Source: Bradyrhizobium cajani
GTDB taxonomy: Bacteria; Pseudomonadota; Alphaproteobacteria; Rhizobiales; Xanthobacteraceae
NCBI RefSeq assembly: GCF_009759665.1
Contig: NZ_WQNE01000024.1
Coordinates: 62,001 to 126,000, forward strand
DNA length: 64,000 nt
Reading direction: 5' to 3'
The notes below the pieces were generated by a model that worked only from the letters and a program-made list of their open reading frames with translations, made no database searches and was not told the origin of the DNA. The number at the start of each line of letters is the position of its first letter. Positions within the stretch are counted from its first letter, which is position 1. This document shows positions 27,131 through 37,059 of this stretch, in pieces. A program made the translations under genes and the position numbers.

Positions 27131-28735
27131 ATGAAAAAGGTGGATGTCCGTACTAATGCGCCCGGACTCGACGAGCATTTCCGACGCGGCGCATCGCGCC
27201 GCGAAGTTATCAGCATGCTGATGGCGGCTGGCATGTCAACTGCCGCCGCCGGGGCCGTTACGATGTCGGCCGATACCGCCTACGCACAAACACCGCGCCG
27301 GGGCGGCAGGATCAAGGTAGCCACAAACCAGAGCTCCACCGCAGACACGCTCGACCCAGCAAAGCCTAACACTCCAAACGATAGTGCGCGTCACACGATG
27401 TTCTACAATGGGCTGGTGCGATTCGATAGCACCCTGACGCCCCAGCTTGAGCTCGCCGAAGAAATTACGCCGAGCGATCGAGCAACGATATGGCACATCA
27501 AGTTGCGCCAAGATGTGCGTTTCCACGACGGCTCCTCGTTGACTGCTGCTGACGTTGTATACTCTCTGCAGCGCCATAAAGATCCGGCCGTCGGCTCTCT
27601 CGGGCGCAGCCTCGCCGAGCCGATGCAAGAGATCAGCGCCACAGGGCCGCGCGAGGTGCGCGTCCGGCTTTCCGGGCCCAACGCCGACTTACCCGCCGTC
27701 CTCGGTATGTCGAATTTCTCGATCATCAAGGCTGGCACAACCGACTTCCGCTCGGCAAATGGCACCGGCCCCTACAAGTGCCAGGAATTTCAGCCAGGCG
27801 GCCGCTCCATCGCCTTGCGTAACGACGAGTACTTCAAGCGAGGCAAGCCTTATCTCGACGAGATCGAGCTTTTTGGCATCCCGGACGAGTCGGCGCGCGT
27901 CAATGCGCTGCTCTCGGGAGACGTTCATTTTATTGGCGCGGTGGGCGCGCGCACAGCGCAGCGCATCGCTTCGGCTCCGAATCTTGCCCTATTCGAAACC
28001 AGGGGTGGAGGCTACCTCAGCTTCGGTATTCGTCTCGATCAAGAACCCGGCTCGAATCCTGACTTCGTGCTGGCGGTCAAGCACCTCTTGGACCGTGAGC
28101 AGATCCGCCGTGCAGTCTATCGCAATTATGCCGTCATCGCAAACGACCAGCCGATCGATCCGACTAACCGCTTCTACGATCCAAGCCTGCCCCAACGCCC
28201 GTTTGACCTTGAGAAGGCGCGTTTCCACCTGCAGCGCTCTGGCTTTGCGAACCAGACATTGCCGATCGTCGTCTCCCCGGCAGCCGGAGGCTCAGAGGAG
28301 GTCGCGCAGTTCCTACAGCAGGCCGCCGCGCGGATCGGCCTCAACTTCAACCTTCAGCGCGTTCCGGCCGACGGCTATTGGTCGAACCACTGGATGAAAC
28401 ATCCGCTTGGCTTCGGCCGCATTAATCCGAAACCAAGCGCAGATGTCCTGTTCTCGCTTGGCTTCAAGTCGGATTCGCCATTCAATGAGAGCGGCTGGCG
28501 CAACGAGCGTTTCGACCAGCTGCTTCTCGAGGCCCGCGCCGAAACCGATACCGACAGACGTCGCGAGATGTACGGCGAAATGCAGCGCCTCGTGCACCGG
28601 GGCTCCGGCGTATGCATCCCAGCGTTCGTCACTATTCTAGACGCGCACGTGAGCAATCTGAAGGGTTTGAGCCCAATACCGATCGGCGGCATGATGGGGT
28701 ATAATTTCGCCGATAGTATTTGGCTGGACCAATGA
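27131..28735 (+). CDS. Periplasmic substrate-binding protein, ABC transporter family 5
   Basis: A 534-residue SBP_bac_5 protein (OppA/DppA type) that delivers peptides, opines or similar solutes to the permeases encoded next. The N-terminus has a twin-arginine-like signal: SRREVISMLMAAGMSTAAAG followed by a region ending AYA. Family blocks are LDPAKPNTPNDSARHTMFYN, LRQDVRFHDGSSLTAADVVY and GTGPYKCQEF. An AGGGGAGGGAACG ribosome site sits just before ATG 27131. It is the first gene of a four-gene operon. The substrate cannot be read from sequence; the setting makes a quaternary-amine or modified amino acid plausible. Confidence 0.92.
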   Translation: MKKVDVRTNAPGLDEHFRRGASRREVISMLMAAGMSTAAAGAVTMSADTAYAQTPRRGGRIKVATNQSSTADTLDPAKPNTPNDSARHTMFYNGLVRFDSTLTPQLELAEEITPSDRATIWHIKLRQDVRFHDGSSLTAADVVYSLQRHKDPAVGSLGRSLAEPMQEISATGPREVRVRLSGPNADLPAVLGMSNFSIIKAGTTDFRSANGTGPYKCQEFQPGGRSIALRNDEYFKRGKPYLDEIELFGIPDESARVNALLSGDVHFIGAVGARTAQRIASAPNLALFETRGGGYLSFGIRLDQEPGSNPDFVLAVKHLLDREQIRRAVYRNYAVIANDQPIDPTNRFYDPSLPQRPFDLEKARFHLQRSGFANQTLPIVVSPAAGGSEEVAQFLQQAAARIGLNFNLQRVPADGYWSNHWMKHPLGFGRINPKPSADVLFSLGFKSDSPFNESGWRNERFDQLLLEARAETDTDRRREMYGEMQRLVHRGSGVCIPAFVTILDAHVSNLKGLSPIPIGGMMGYNFADSIWLDQ

Positions 28736-28781
28736 GCGTTGCCACAACCGCCCCTAAGTGGTGCGTTTTGGGGAGGAGACC

Positions 28782-29738
28782 ATGAATACGGCCGTGGTCC
28801 GTCTCATCGCGGGCAGGATCGTGATTGCGATCCTGACGCTCCTTTTCGTCTCGCTGGCGGTGTTCGTCGGCACGGAGATCCTGCCCGGAGACGTCGCTCA
28901 GGCGGTGCTTGGGCAGAACGCCACACCGGAGGCAGTCGCCGGCTTACGACACGCTCTGCACCTCGATCAGCCTGCCTATATCCGCTACTTTCTCTGGCTT
29001 GGCAGCTTGCTGTCTGGCGACCCAGGCCGGTCGCTCGTCAACGGTTTGCCGGTCGCGACGCTGATCGCGAGCCGCTTGCCGAACTCGCTGATGCTCGCTT
29101 TCGTGACGGCGGTCATATGCGTACCGATTGCGCTGATGCTCGGCATCCTCTCCGCGGTCTGGCGTGGCAGCCGTTTCGACCGTGCAGTTAGCTTCGTCAC
29201 CATGTCCATCATCTCAGTTCCGGAATTCATGATCGCAACCCTGCTCGTGATTGTCTTCGCGGTGAATCTACGCTGGTTTCCAGCCCTGTCCTATGCAGCG
29301 GGGAAGGTCTCGCTTGATCAGTTCTTTCGATTGTTCGCGCTGCCGGTGCTAACGCTAACATGCGTGATGATCGCGCAGATGATGCGCATGACGCGCGCGG
29401 CAGTGATCGACACGCTGCGCTCGTCCTATGTCGAGATGGCGGTGTTGAAGGGCGCCAGCCCGATCCGCGTTGTGCTGACCCACGCCTTGCCGAATGCGAT
29501 CGGTCCAATCGCCAATATCGTCGCTCTGAACCTGTCTTTCCTTCTCGGCGGTGCAATCATTGTCGAGGTCATCTTCAACTATCCGGGGTTGGCACGACTG
29601 TTGGTCGATGCGGTCTCGACTCGCGACATGCCGCTCGTCCAAGCCTGCGTGATGATCTTCTGCGCGACTTATCTCTTTCTCGTTATGCTCGCTGACATCA
29701 GCGGTATCCTCTCGAATCCAAGGCTTCGTCACCGATGA
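28782..29738 (+). CDS. ABC transporter permease, DppB/OppB type
   Basis: Inner-membrane permease of about 318 residues with six predicted transmembrane segments; the first is VIAILTLLFVSLAVFVGTEI. The DppB signature LHLDQPAYIRYFLWLGSLLS lies in the periplasmic loop, and the EAA loop that docks on the ATPase reads EMAVLKGASPIRVVLTHALP. ATG 28782 follows GGGGAGGAG (28770-28778), better than the in-frame GTG at 28758. Its stop overlaps the next permease by four bases. Confidence 0.92.
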   Translation: MNTAVVRLIAGRIVIAILTLLFVSLAVFVGTEILPGDVAQAVLGQNATPEAVAGLRHALHLDQPAYIRYFLWLGSLLSGDPGRSLVNGLPVATLIASRLPNSLMLAFVTAVICVPIALMLGILSAVWRGSRFDRAVSFVTMSIISVPEFMIATLLVIVFAVNLRWFPALSYAAGKVSLDQFFRLFALPVLTLTCVMIAQMMRMTRAAVIDTLRSSYVEMAVLKGASPIRVVLTHALPNAIGPIANIVALNLSFLLGGAIIVEVIFNYPGLARLLVDAVSTRDMPLVQACVMIFCATYLFLVMLADISGILSNPRLRHR

Positions 29739-30595
29739 AAAATGATCAAACGATCACGGTTATCGACACGTCCCCTCCGCGTCGCCTGCGCCTGCCGGTC
29801 GCCGGCATGGTCGGAGCCGGGATCATCGGCTTTTGGATTCTGATCGCGATCATCGGGCCTTACATCGCCCCGCATGAGGTCGGCGCGCTGGTCGACGATG
29901 ACCTGTTCGGGCACATGCGGTGGTCGCTGCCGCTCGGCAGTGATTATCTCGGGAGAGATGTGCTGAGTCGTATCCTCGTTGGGGCGCGCTACTCGATCGG
30001 CGCCGCGGGCGCGGCGACATTCCTTGCCATCCTGATGGGCGGTACGCTCGGCATGTTGGCGGCCGTCTCACGCGGCGCGATCGACATGGCGCTGAGCCGC
30101 TTCTTCGACGCGCTTATCTCGATCCCTAGCAAGATGTCTGCGCTCGTCGTTATCGCCGCCCTCGGCTCCTCAATTCCGGTGCTGATCAGCACCGCCGCGG
30201 TTATCTACACTCCTGGTGCCTTCCGCATCTGGCGCGCGCTCGCGGTCAACGTGAACGAGCTCGACTTTGTTGAGGTCGCGCGCGCGCGGGGGGAGGGCAC
30301 TCACTACCTTATCCGCGAAGAGATCCTGCCGAATATTGCCGGGCCGGTGCTGACTGATTTCGGTCTGCGCTTCGTCTTCGCCGTACTGCTGCTGTCGAGC
30401 CTCTCGTTCCTTGGTCTCGGCGTGCAGCCGCCGAACGCTGACTGGGGCTCGCTCGTGCGCGAAAATATTGATGGACTTGCAGGCGGCGCCCCGGCCGTCG
30501 TCATGCCGGCGGCTGCAATCGCGACCCTGACCATCGGCGTCAGCCTACTGATCGACAACTTGCCGGGGCGCTGGTCCTCGACCGGGGAGCACTGA
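29735..30595 (+). CDS. ABC transporter permease, DppC/OppC type
   Basis: The second permease half, 286 residues, with six transmembrane stretches. The DppC-type motif LGSDYLGRDVLSRILVGARY precedes the second membrane helix, and the EAA loop is VEVARARGEGTHYLIREEIL. Start ATG overlaps the end of the DppB-type gene (ATGA), and the ATPase begins two bases after its stop. Pairs with its neighbour to form the channel. Confidence 0.92.
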   Translation: MKNDQTITVIDTSPPRRLRLPVAGMVGAGIIGFWILIAIIGPYIAPHEVGALVDDDLFGHMRWSLPLGSDYLGRDVLSRILVGARYSIGAAGAATFLAILMGGTLGMLAAVSRGAIDMALSRFFDALISIPSKMSALVVIAALGSSIPVLISTAAVIYTPGAFRIWRALAVNVNELDFVEVARARGEGTHYLIREEILPNIAGPVLTDFGLRFVFAVLLLSSLSFLGLGVQPPNADWGSLVRENIDGLAGGAPAVVMPAAAIATLTIGVSLLIDNLPGRWSSTGEH

Positions 30596-30596
30596 C

Positions 30597-32480
30597 ATGG
30601 CGCCCGTCATCAAAGTCGAAAACCTGCGAGTCACGGCCCAAGACGAGTGCGGGCGCACCAACATAATCGTCAAGGATGTGAATTTCGAGGTTCAGCCCGG
30701 CGAGGTCGTCGCGCTGATCGGTGAATCGGGCTCCGGAAAGACCACTATTGCGCTGTCGCTGATGGGCTATGCCCGCTCGGGCGCAAAGATTGCCGGTGGC
30801 CGGATCGCTTTCGGTGGTCGTGACCTGCTTGAGATGAGCTCGCGCGAGCTAGCCTCCTTACGCGGGCGGGATGTCGCCTATGTTCCGCAGAGCGCGGCGG
30901 CCTCGTTCAACCCGGCGCGTGCACTCCTGAAGCAGGTAATCGAGAGTTCGGAGATCCACCGCGTCATGCCACTTGCCGATGCCGAAGCTAGGGCGATCTC
31001 GCTCTTCCGCGAGTTGGTGCTTCCTAACCCTGAGCATATCGGTGACCGCTATCCGCACCAACTTTCCGGCGGTCAGCTGCAGCGGCTGCTTGCAGCAATG
31101 GCGCTCGTTACCAACCCGAAGCTGGTTATCTTCGACGAGCCGACGACGGCACTCGATGTCACAACGCAAATCGAGGTACTTCGCGTCTTCAAGAAGGCAA
31201 TCAAGGAACGCGGCACGACCGCAATCTATGTTTCGCACGATCTTGCTGTTGTCGCGCAGATGGCCGATCGTATCATCGTCTTGCGTGACGGCGCAATCCG
31301 CGAGGTCGATGAGACCGGCCGCATCCTCAAAGAGCCGAAGAACGATTACACCAAGAGCCTACTCGCCGCTGCCGAGCCGCGGGTGCGCGCGGCGACGGAT
31401 GAGGCGCTGCGGGAAACGTCCGCACAGCCGGTGCTCGAGGTGAGAAGCGTTGACGCCGGTTACGGCGCGCTGGACGGTGAAGGTTCCCCAGCATTGACCG
31501 TGCTGCGTGATGTGAGCCTCACCATCAAGCCGGGTACGACCCTTGGCGTCATCGGCGAATCCGGCAGCGGCAAAAGCACGCTTGCCCGCGTCATCGCTGG
31601 GCTGCTGCCGGCTGCGCGGGGGGAGGTGCTGCTCAACGGGGAGAGGCTGCCGCGCAGCGCCGCTCAGCGCACGCGCGACCAACTGCGGCGCATCCAAATC
31701 GTCTTCCAAATGGCTGATACCGCGCTCAACCCGGCGCGCTCGATCGGCCGCATTCTCGGCCGGCCGCTCGAATTCTACCACGGACTTGGCGGCGACAAGC
31801 GGCGCCGCCGCGTCGCCGAACTCCTTGACATGGTGCGGCTGCCGGCGACCATGGCGGAGCGGTATCCGAGCGAGCTCTCGGGCGGACAGAAGCAGCGCGT
31901 CAACCTAGCAAGGGCGCTCGCGGCAGACCCTTCGCTGATACTGTGCGACGAGGTGACCTCAGCGCTGGACACCGTAGTCGGCGCTGCGATCCTGGACCTT
32001 CTCGCCGAGCTGCAGCGCGAGATCGGCGTTGCCTACCTTTTCATCAGCCATGACCTCTCGACAGTTAAAGCCGTTTGCGACGAGGTGATGATCCTCTATG
32101 CCGGACAGATGGTGGAGCACGGCAGCCGCAGCGCCCTGCATCAGCGTCCCCTGCATCCTTATTCGGAGCTGCTGATCGCGTCGGTGCCGGAACTGCGCGA
32201 GGGCTGGCTGGATGGTATCAGCGAGTCGGTGCTGAAGGAAGCCTCGGCCGGCGTCGCCCTGCCAAGCCGCGGGGAAGCCTGTAGCTTCTTCAACCGCTGT
32301 TCAGTGCGCATTCCGGGCCGCTGCGATGTCGAGCCGCCGCCGCTGCGGCGCCTCACGAAGGGGGCACACATCCGGTGCCAACGCACGGAGCAAGAGCTCG
32401 TCCAATTGCCTGCGGTGGCCATTCAAAAAGACGAGGAAAGACGCGTCGGGACCGGAACAGCGAAGACGGTCGCTGGATAG
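30597..32480 (+). CDS. Fused double ABC ATPase (DppD-DppF type)
   Basis: A 627-residue protein with two nucleotide-binding domains, so one gene does the work of the usual oppD and oppF pair. Domain 1 has Walker A GESGSGKTT, signature LSGGQLQRL and Walker B LVIFDEPTTALD. Domain 2 has Walker A GESGSGKST, signature LSGGQKQRV and Walker B LILCDEVTSALD. Each domain is followed by the oligopeptide-transporter C-terminal region; the second contains a Cys-rich CSFFNRCSVRIPGRC block typical of this family, which often binds an Fe-S cluster. It completes the importer begun at 27131. Confidence 0.93.
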   Translation: MAPVIKVENLRVTAQDECGRTNIIVKDVNFEVQPGEVVALIGESGSGKTTIALSLMGYARSGAKIAGGRIAFGGRDLLEMSSRELASLRGRDVAYVPQSAAASFNPARALLKQVIESSEIHRVMPLADAEARAISLFRELVLPNPEHIGDRYPHQLSGGQLQRLLAAMALVTNPKLVIFDEPTTALDVTTQIEVLRVFKKAIKERGTTAIYVSHDLAVVAQMADRIIVLRDGAIREVDETGRILKEPKNDYTKSLLAAAEPRVRAATDEALRETSAQPVLEVRSVDAGYGALDGEGSPALTVLRDVSLTIKPGTTLGVIGESGSGKSTLARVIAGLLPAARGEVLLNGERLPRSAAQRTRDQLRRIQIVFQMADTALNPARSIGRILGRPLEFYHGLGGDKRRRRVAELLDMVRLPATMAERYPSELSGGQKQRVNLARALAADPSLILCDEVTSALDTVVGAAILDLLAELQREIGVAYLFISHDLSTVKAVCDEVMILYAGQMVEHGSRSALHQRPLHPYSELLIASVPELREGWLDGISESVLKEASAGVALPSRGEACSFFNRCSVRIPGRCDVEPPPLRRLTKGAHIRCQRTEQELVQLPAVAIQKDEERRVGTGTAKTVAG

Positions 32481-32903
32481 TTTGCTTTGGCACCGATCGC
32501 CATTTCTCGGACGCGATGCAAGAGTGCACCAAGTGACCTACGGCCGCCTAGTTGTCTGCGCGACATGCTTGGAAGCGGCGATGACCTCAGGGTTTGAGGA
32601 AAGCGGGGCCGGTTTGGGCGGCTTGAAGCGGAAAGTGGCCAGTTCGGACTCGCCAGGCGGACAGTTTGTTTTGGGTATTAACTTCCGCGCAACTGAACAG
32701 GAGCTGATGGACGACCGCACACCGACAGATGGGTGCTGCTGGCGAGACCGCAAGACGCGGTGCACATCTCGCTCGGTCTACTATTGTTGGTACGCGCAGG
32801 ATCGTCTGCGATGTAGTTCCTCTCCTATTGACAGCTTCCTCCCTTTTTTCCTGGGAGGCGCTTCCCGAATGTGCGGGAGAGCTGAAGGACCAACAATCGC
32901 AAG
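32481..32903 (+). other. 423-base stretch after the ABC operon
   Basis: No gene or terminator recognised. Frames that cross it are out-of-phase continuations of the ATPase gene. The last bases lead directly into the panB remnant. Confidence 0.4.
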
Positions 32904-33600
32904 ATGATCTACATTTCTGAGCGAGATTTTGAGCGGATCACAATTCCAACGCTGAATCGGTGGGAAAAGGAGAGAAGACCTGTCGCAATGACGACAGCTT
33001 ACGACGCAGTGATGGCGCGCATCGCCGCCCCAATCGTCGATATCCTCCTGCTTGGAGATAGTGTTGGCAACGTCTGCCTCGATTAGACAATACGCTGCCA
33101 GTCAGTGTGGCGATGATGAACTATTACTTGGAGGCAGTCGCGCGCACGAAACCTCGCTCCTTGCTGGTCGCCGAGATGCCCTTGTTTAGCTTTCAACTCA
33201 GTCCAAGGCGGCGATACGCAACGCCAGTGGCTTCTTGCAACGCGGCGCCGACGCGTAAAACTGGAAGGCGGTGCCAAGCGGGTTGAGATGGTGCGTTTGG
33301 TGGATTGCGAGATTCCCATAGGTCGCTTTGTACCCCCCAGAGCTCAATATCATGGGCGGATTGACCGGAGAGCCGTGACTGCCTTACGTCTGCTCGAGGA
33401 TGCGCACCGCCTGCACGAAGCCGGCTGCTTCGCGTTGCTCCTTGAAGGCACTCCTGCCGAGCTCGACAGACGCGCAACCGAATCTCTGAGGATACCGACT
33501 ATCGGGATCGGAGCAGAGCCCAATTGCTCCGGTCAGGTCCTTGTATTCCATAACGTCTCAGGCGTGCTGGAAGCCTATCGCACGAAATTTGCTCGTGCCC
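32904..33600 (+). pseudogene. Decayed second copy of panB
   Basis: The opening reads RRPVAMTTAYDAVMARIAAP and LLGDSVGNVCLD, then a TAG (33084-33086). Later fragments in other frames are LEGGAKRVEMVRLVDCEIP, ALRLLEDAHRLHEAGCFALL, RRATESLRIPTIGIGA and PNCSGQVLVFHNVSG. It aligns along most of the panB at 16198 with several shifts, stops and short deletions, and is far more decayed than that copy. Confidence 0.85.
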
Positions 33601-33711
33601 ACCAACTCAATTCGGAGCAAATGGGGATCTCAACGTCTATCCGCGGAACTTCTTGCGCGACCAAAAGGTATGTCGTAACGCCGGGGTTGCAATCGTCTTC
33701 GCACCGGATGC
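33601..33711 (+). pseudogene. Fragment of a second panC
   Basis: PTQFGANGDLNVYPRNFL, then RDQKVCRNAGVAIVFAPDA, corresponds to the central panC sequence at about 17257-17370. It is joined directly to the panB remnant, so the panB 3' end and panC 5' end have been deleted. Downstream sequence no longer resembles panC. Confidence 0.82.
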
Positions 33712-34204
33712 ACCTTTGCGCAGGCGGGCCGTCGTTCGACCGCTGCGGCAATCCACAATCGGTTCTGATGCGATACTTCCGATGTCCGTAGATCGGCGAA
33801 GTACTGAAGAGTCCTTGTCTGCTCGGTTTCCGGAGATTGTCTCTGACGGAGCGATCCAGCCTGCACTTGAGGCGGATCGCATTTTCCAAGAGTGATGCGG
33901 CTTGAGCATCAACCCCTAAATAATCAACTCCTTCTGAAGAATTGGAGACGCTCCGTACGCGTCCGGCAGCCAGGTGTCCGCTTTGAAGGTTTTCTTTGAC
34001 TTTCCGCACTTTGCTCGCGCGCAAGACAAGCTGAAGGTAAAACTCCACGTGCAGGCGTTTAGACGCAGAATTACTGCTCAAAAGCTGTAGATATTGCTTA
34101 ATCCGGGATCGTTTCCTCGGTACTTATTTTCATCCAGCCGAAACGTATCTGTGGTCTGGCCCCAGCTTCGGGCTGGACGAACTTTCGCGAGAGGATAGGG
34201 TGCG
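33712..34204 (+). other. 493-base stretch upstream of the BKACE gene
   Basis: Mostly unassignable. Near 34020 a short frame QDKLKVKLHVQ faintly resembles the C-terminus of BKACE proteins, but it is too short to rely on. GAGAGGATAGGG (34190-34200) is the ribosome site for the next gene. Confidence 0.4.
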
Positions 34205-35095
34205 ATGATTTCCGAAGTGTTCATCACCTGTGCGGTGACCGGGGGCGGGGATGCGCCTCGCCAGAAAAATGTGCCCGTAACCCCGGAGCAGATCGCTGAC
34301 TCAGCGATCGAAGCCGCGCGTGCGGGAGCGGCTGCGGTGCACCTTCACGTGCGCGACCTCACGACGCAGGAAGGGTCGCTGGATCCGGCGCTATGGCGAT
34401 CCGTAGTTCAGCGGATTCGACAGTCCGATGTGAATCCGGTGCTCAATCTCACCACTGGCGAGGGCTGCGGCATCGTGGTGGGTGGGCCGGAAGCTCCGCT
34501 GCCCTTGGCAACCGGGACCTGGATGGCGAGCTTGCGTGAGCGGCTCGTGCATATTGAGGAGCTCCGCCCCGAGATTTGCACGCTCGATTGCGGCTCGAAG
34601 AGCAGCAAGGGCAACGTAGAGGGCGTCATGGTCAACACCGTTGGAATGCTGCGGGCGATGGCTGCGCGTTGCAAGGAAATCGGTGTAAAACCTGAACTCG
34701 AGGTATTCGATACAGGCCACGTCGTGTTGGCGAACGATCTCGTCAAAGAGGGGCTTGTTGACGGCGTCCCATTGTACCAGCTCTGTATGGGTACAGGCAA
34801 CGGCGCGCCGCCAGATGTCTCCACGCTGATGGCGATGGTTAACCTGCTTCCGCCGGATGCTGTCTATTCAGCCTTCTCGGTCGGGCCGATGCAGCTTCCG
34901 TATGCTGCCCTGTCACCGTTGGTCGGCGCGAACATACGCGTGGGGTTGGAAGACAATCTGTACTTGTCCCGTGGGCGGTTGGCTACGAACTCTGAGCTCG
35001 TGCGGCGGGCGGTCGAAATTCTTGAGCGTATGGGGGTGCGGGTGATGAGCCCGGATCAGATGCGGGACAAGCTGAAGCTGAAAGTTCACGCCTGA
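34205..35095 (+). CDS. Beta-keto acid cleavage enzyme (BKACE), probable 3-dehydrocarnitine type
   Basis: BKACE/DUF849 TIM-barrel enzyme of 296 residues. These Zn enzymes condense a beta-keto acid with acetyl-CoA to give acetoacetate and a new acyl-CoA. Zinc ligands are in VHLHVRD: His46 and His48 fall at the same numbers as in 3-keto-5-aminohexanoate cleavage enzyme, with a later Glu in VGLEDNLYLSRGR. The TGEG and CTLDCGS segments are also family-typical. The next gene, 11 bases on, is an L-carnitine dehydrogenase-thioesterase fusion, which points to 3-dehydrocarnitine as substrate and betainyl-CoA as product. ATG 34205 has a strong GAGAGGATAGGG site. Remnants of paralogues lie at 37724 and 62005. 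Confidence 0.88.
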   Translation: MISEVFITCAVTGGGDAPRQKNVPVTPEQIADSAIEAARAGAAAVHLHVRDLTTQEGSLDPALWRSVVQRIRQSDVNPVLNLTTGEGCGIVVGGPEAPLPLATGTWMASLRERLVHIEELRPEICTLDCGSKSSKGNVEGVMVNTVGMLRAMAARCKEIGVKPELEVFDTGHVVLANDLVKEGLVDGVPLYQLCMGTGNGAPPDVSTLMAMVNLLPPDAVYSAFSVGPMQLPYAALSPLVGANIRVGLEDNLYLSRGRLATNSELVRRAVEILERMGVRVMSPDQMRDKLKLKVHA

Positions 35096-35106
35096 GGGAG
35101 GCGATT

Positions 35107-36609
35107 GTGGTGCCTGAGAATCCAAACTCCATCACAGCGCATCCGCGGGCCGTCGGGCTGCTGGGTGGCGGTGTCATCGGTGGCGGCTGGGCCGCACGAT
35201 TCATCCTCAATGGCGTGGATGTTCGGCTGTACGACCCGGCCTCCAATGCCGTCGAGTATGTTCAGAAAATCCTCGCGAATGCGCGCCGGGCGTATCGACG
35301 GCTGACGGATGTGCCGCTGCCGGCCGAAGGCGCGCTCACCCTTGTCGACTCGGTCGAGGACGCTGTGCGCGACGTGGATCTCGTGCAGGAATCCGCGCCG
35401 GAGCGCGTTGAGCTTAAGCAAAAACTGCTGGCTGCTGCCAGCCGGGCAGCCGGGCCTAGTGCCCTGATCTGTTCGTCGACCTCAGGATTTCGTCCTTCAT
35501 TGCTTCAGGCGGAGATGGATTATCCCGAGTGCTTCCTCGTGGCGCATCCGTTCCAGCCGGTCTACATGCTGCCACTTGTCGAGCTCTGCGGCGGCGAGCA
35601 TACAGCGCCCAAGATGTTAGACCGGGCGGCGGCGATTTTCCGATCTATCGGCATGCACCCACTGGTCGTTCGCAAAGAGGTGGATGGCTTCATCGCGAAC
35701 CGGCTGGGAGACGCGATCTCGCGAGAGTCGCTGTGGCTCGTACACGACGATGTTGCCACGTTGCAGGAAATCGATGATGCCGTCCGCTATTCTTGGGGGC
35801 TTCGGCGCGCAGTCATGGGTGCTTACCGCATGGCCGATGGCGGCGAGGGCATGCGCCAGACAATCGAGCAATGGGCTTTCAAGTGGCCGTGGTCAAGGCT
35901 CACTGAAAAGCCCAACATGGATCAGGCATTCCTGGACAGAGTAACCGAGCAGGCAGATGCGTTGGTTAAGGCCGACCCTCTTGACATTCCCACAGTGCAG
36001 AAGCGCGACGACCTGCTCGTGGCTGTACTCCACGGGTTGCGCTCACAAGCGTACGGCCCGGGCGAGACGCTTGCGCGATGGGAGCAGGGGCTGCGCAAGC
36101 GCGTACCGGGACCTCAGCTGCGTGATGGTTCCGCCCCACTGTTGACGCTGGAAATTGCTGTTCACTCTGACTGGATTGACCTCAATGGACACGTCGCCGA
36201 GAGCCGCTATCTTCAGCTATGCAGCGATGCGACCGGCACGTTGACGAGTTATATCGGTATTGACGCCGAGTATCGAGTTAGGAGTGGTGCTTATTACACG
36301 CTAGAGACACACCTGTGCCATTTAGGGGAGCTCCATGCTGGCGACCTCGTTAAGGTAAGCACTCAGGTTCTCGGTGTCGATGACAAGCGCCTTCACCTCT
36401 TTCACGTGATCACGCAAGAGGGGCGTGAACGGCCGGTGGCGACCGGGGAGCAGATGCTGATTCACGTAGATGCTGCTACCAAACGAAGCGGACCCGTGAA
36501 GGGCGATGTGCGTGAGCGCCTCCGGGGGCTGGCGCGAGCGCACGAACAGCTTCCTCGTCCCGAGCGCGCAAGCGCAAGCATCCGCTCGCCCCAAAGCGCG
36601 GCAGGCTAG
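35107..36609 (+). CDS. L-carnitine 3-dehydrogenase fused to betainyl-CoA thioesterase
   Basis: A 500-residue two-domain protein. Residues 1-340 are a 3-hydroxyacyl-CoA dehydrogenase-like L-carnitine dehydrogenase: NAD fingerprint GLLGGGVIGGGWAARF, SSTSGFRPSLLQ, HPFQPVYMLPLVELCGG and VRKEVDGFIANRLGDAISRE. Residues from about 350 form a hotdog thioesterase with WIDLNGHVAESRYLQLC and YTLETHLCHLGELHAGD. Known rhizobial enzymes have this fusion, oxidising carnitine to 3-dehydrocarnitine and releasing glycine betaine from betainyl-CoA. GTG 35107 follows GAGGGAGGCG. It lies 11 bases after BKACE, which supplies the middle step, so the two genes cover the whole route. No frame damage seen. Confidence 0.9.
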   Translation: MVPENPNSITAHPRAVGLLGGGVIGGGWAARFILNGVDVRLYDPASNAVEYVQKILANARRAYRRLTDVPLPAEGALTLVDSVEDAVRDVDLVQESAPERVELKQKLLAAASRAAGPSALICSSTSGFRPSLLQAEMDYPECFLVAHPFQPVYMLPLVELCGGEHTAPKMLDRAAAIFRSIGMHPLVVRKEVDGFIANRLGDAISRESLWLVHDDVATLQEIDDAVRYSWGLRRAVMGAYRMADGGEGMRQTIEQWAFKWPWSRLTEKPNMDQAFLDRVTEQADALVKADPLDIPTVQKRDDLLVAVLHGLRSQAYGPGETLARWEQGLRKRVPGPQLRDGSAPLLTLEIAVHSDWIDLNGHVAESRYLQLCSDATGTLTSYIGIDAEYRVRSGAYYTLETHLCHLGELHAGDLVKVSTQVLGVDDKRLHLFHVITQEGRERPVATGEQMLIHVDAATKRSGPVKGDVRERLRGLARAHEQLPRPERASASIRSPQSAAG

Positions 36610-37059
36610 GGCCGGGCCTTCGTATTCGGTTACACAGGCGATCGCTGTCCTAAAGAGGAAGGATACGCATATCCACGAGAATCTCGGCCTCGCCCTGGTC
36701 AATATGCGCCAGTGAAACGGCATTTGCGGCCGGACCTACCACGCATATTGCAGCGGAGGGCTTTTTGAGGCATTGATGGCTACTTTTCGCGGCATGGTAA
36801 CAGCCGCGGTCGGCAGGCTCATGGCACGAGGTAATCATGCGAGCCGCCGGCCGGAGATTGATGGGTGTTGTTCAGCACGTTGGTGAGATTAGCGCGCAGC
36901 ACGATGCCGGCGAGCTTGCAAGTCTCGATCCGCCGCGCTGGCACGCCTAGTTCTTGGTGCGGAGCACAGGTGCGATCATCTGCGACCTTGTGCGGAAACC
37001 AAGATGAGCGCAAGCGGCTGTTTAGCCGCCGCTACCGAGTCACGGAGCAATATGCGAAC
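36610..37059 (+). other. 450-base stretch after the dehydrogenase-thioesterase gene
   Basis: No gene or hairpin recognised. Frames present are short and lack family resemblance. Confidence 0.4.

Noticed and set aside
34010..34050. Possible BKACE C-terminal remnant (QDKLKVKLHVQ)
   Set aside because: Only about 11 residues of lysine-rich similarity, not enough to separate from chance.
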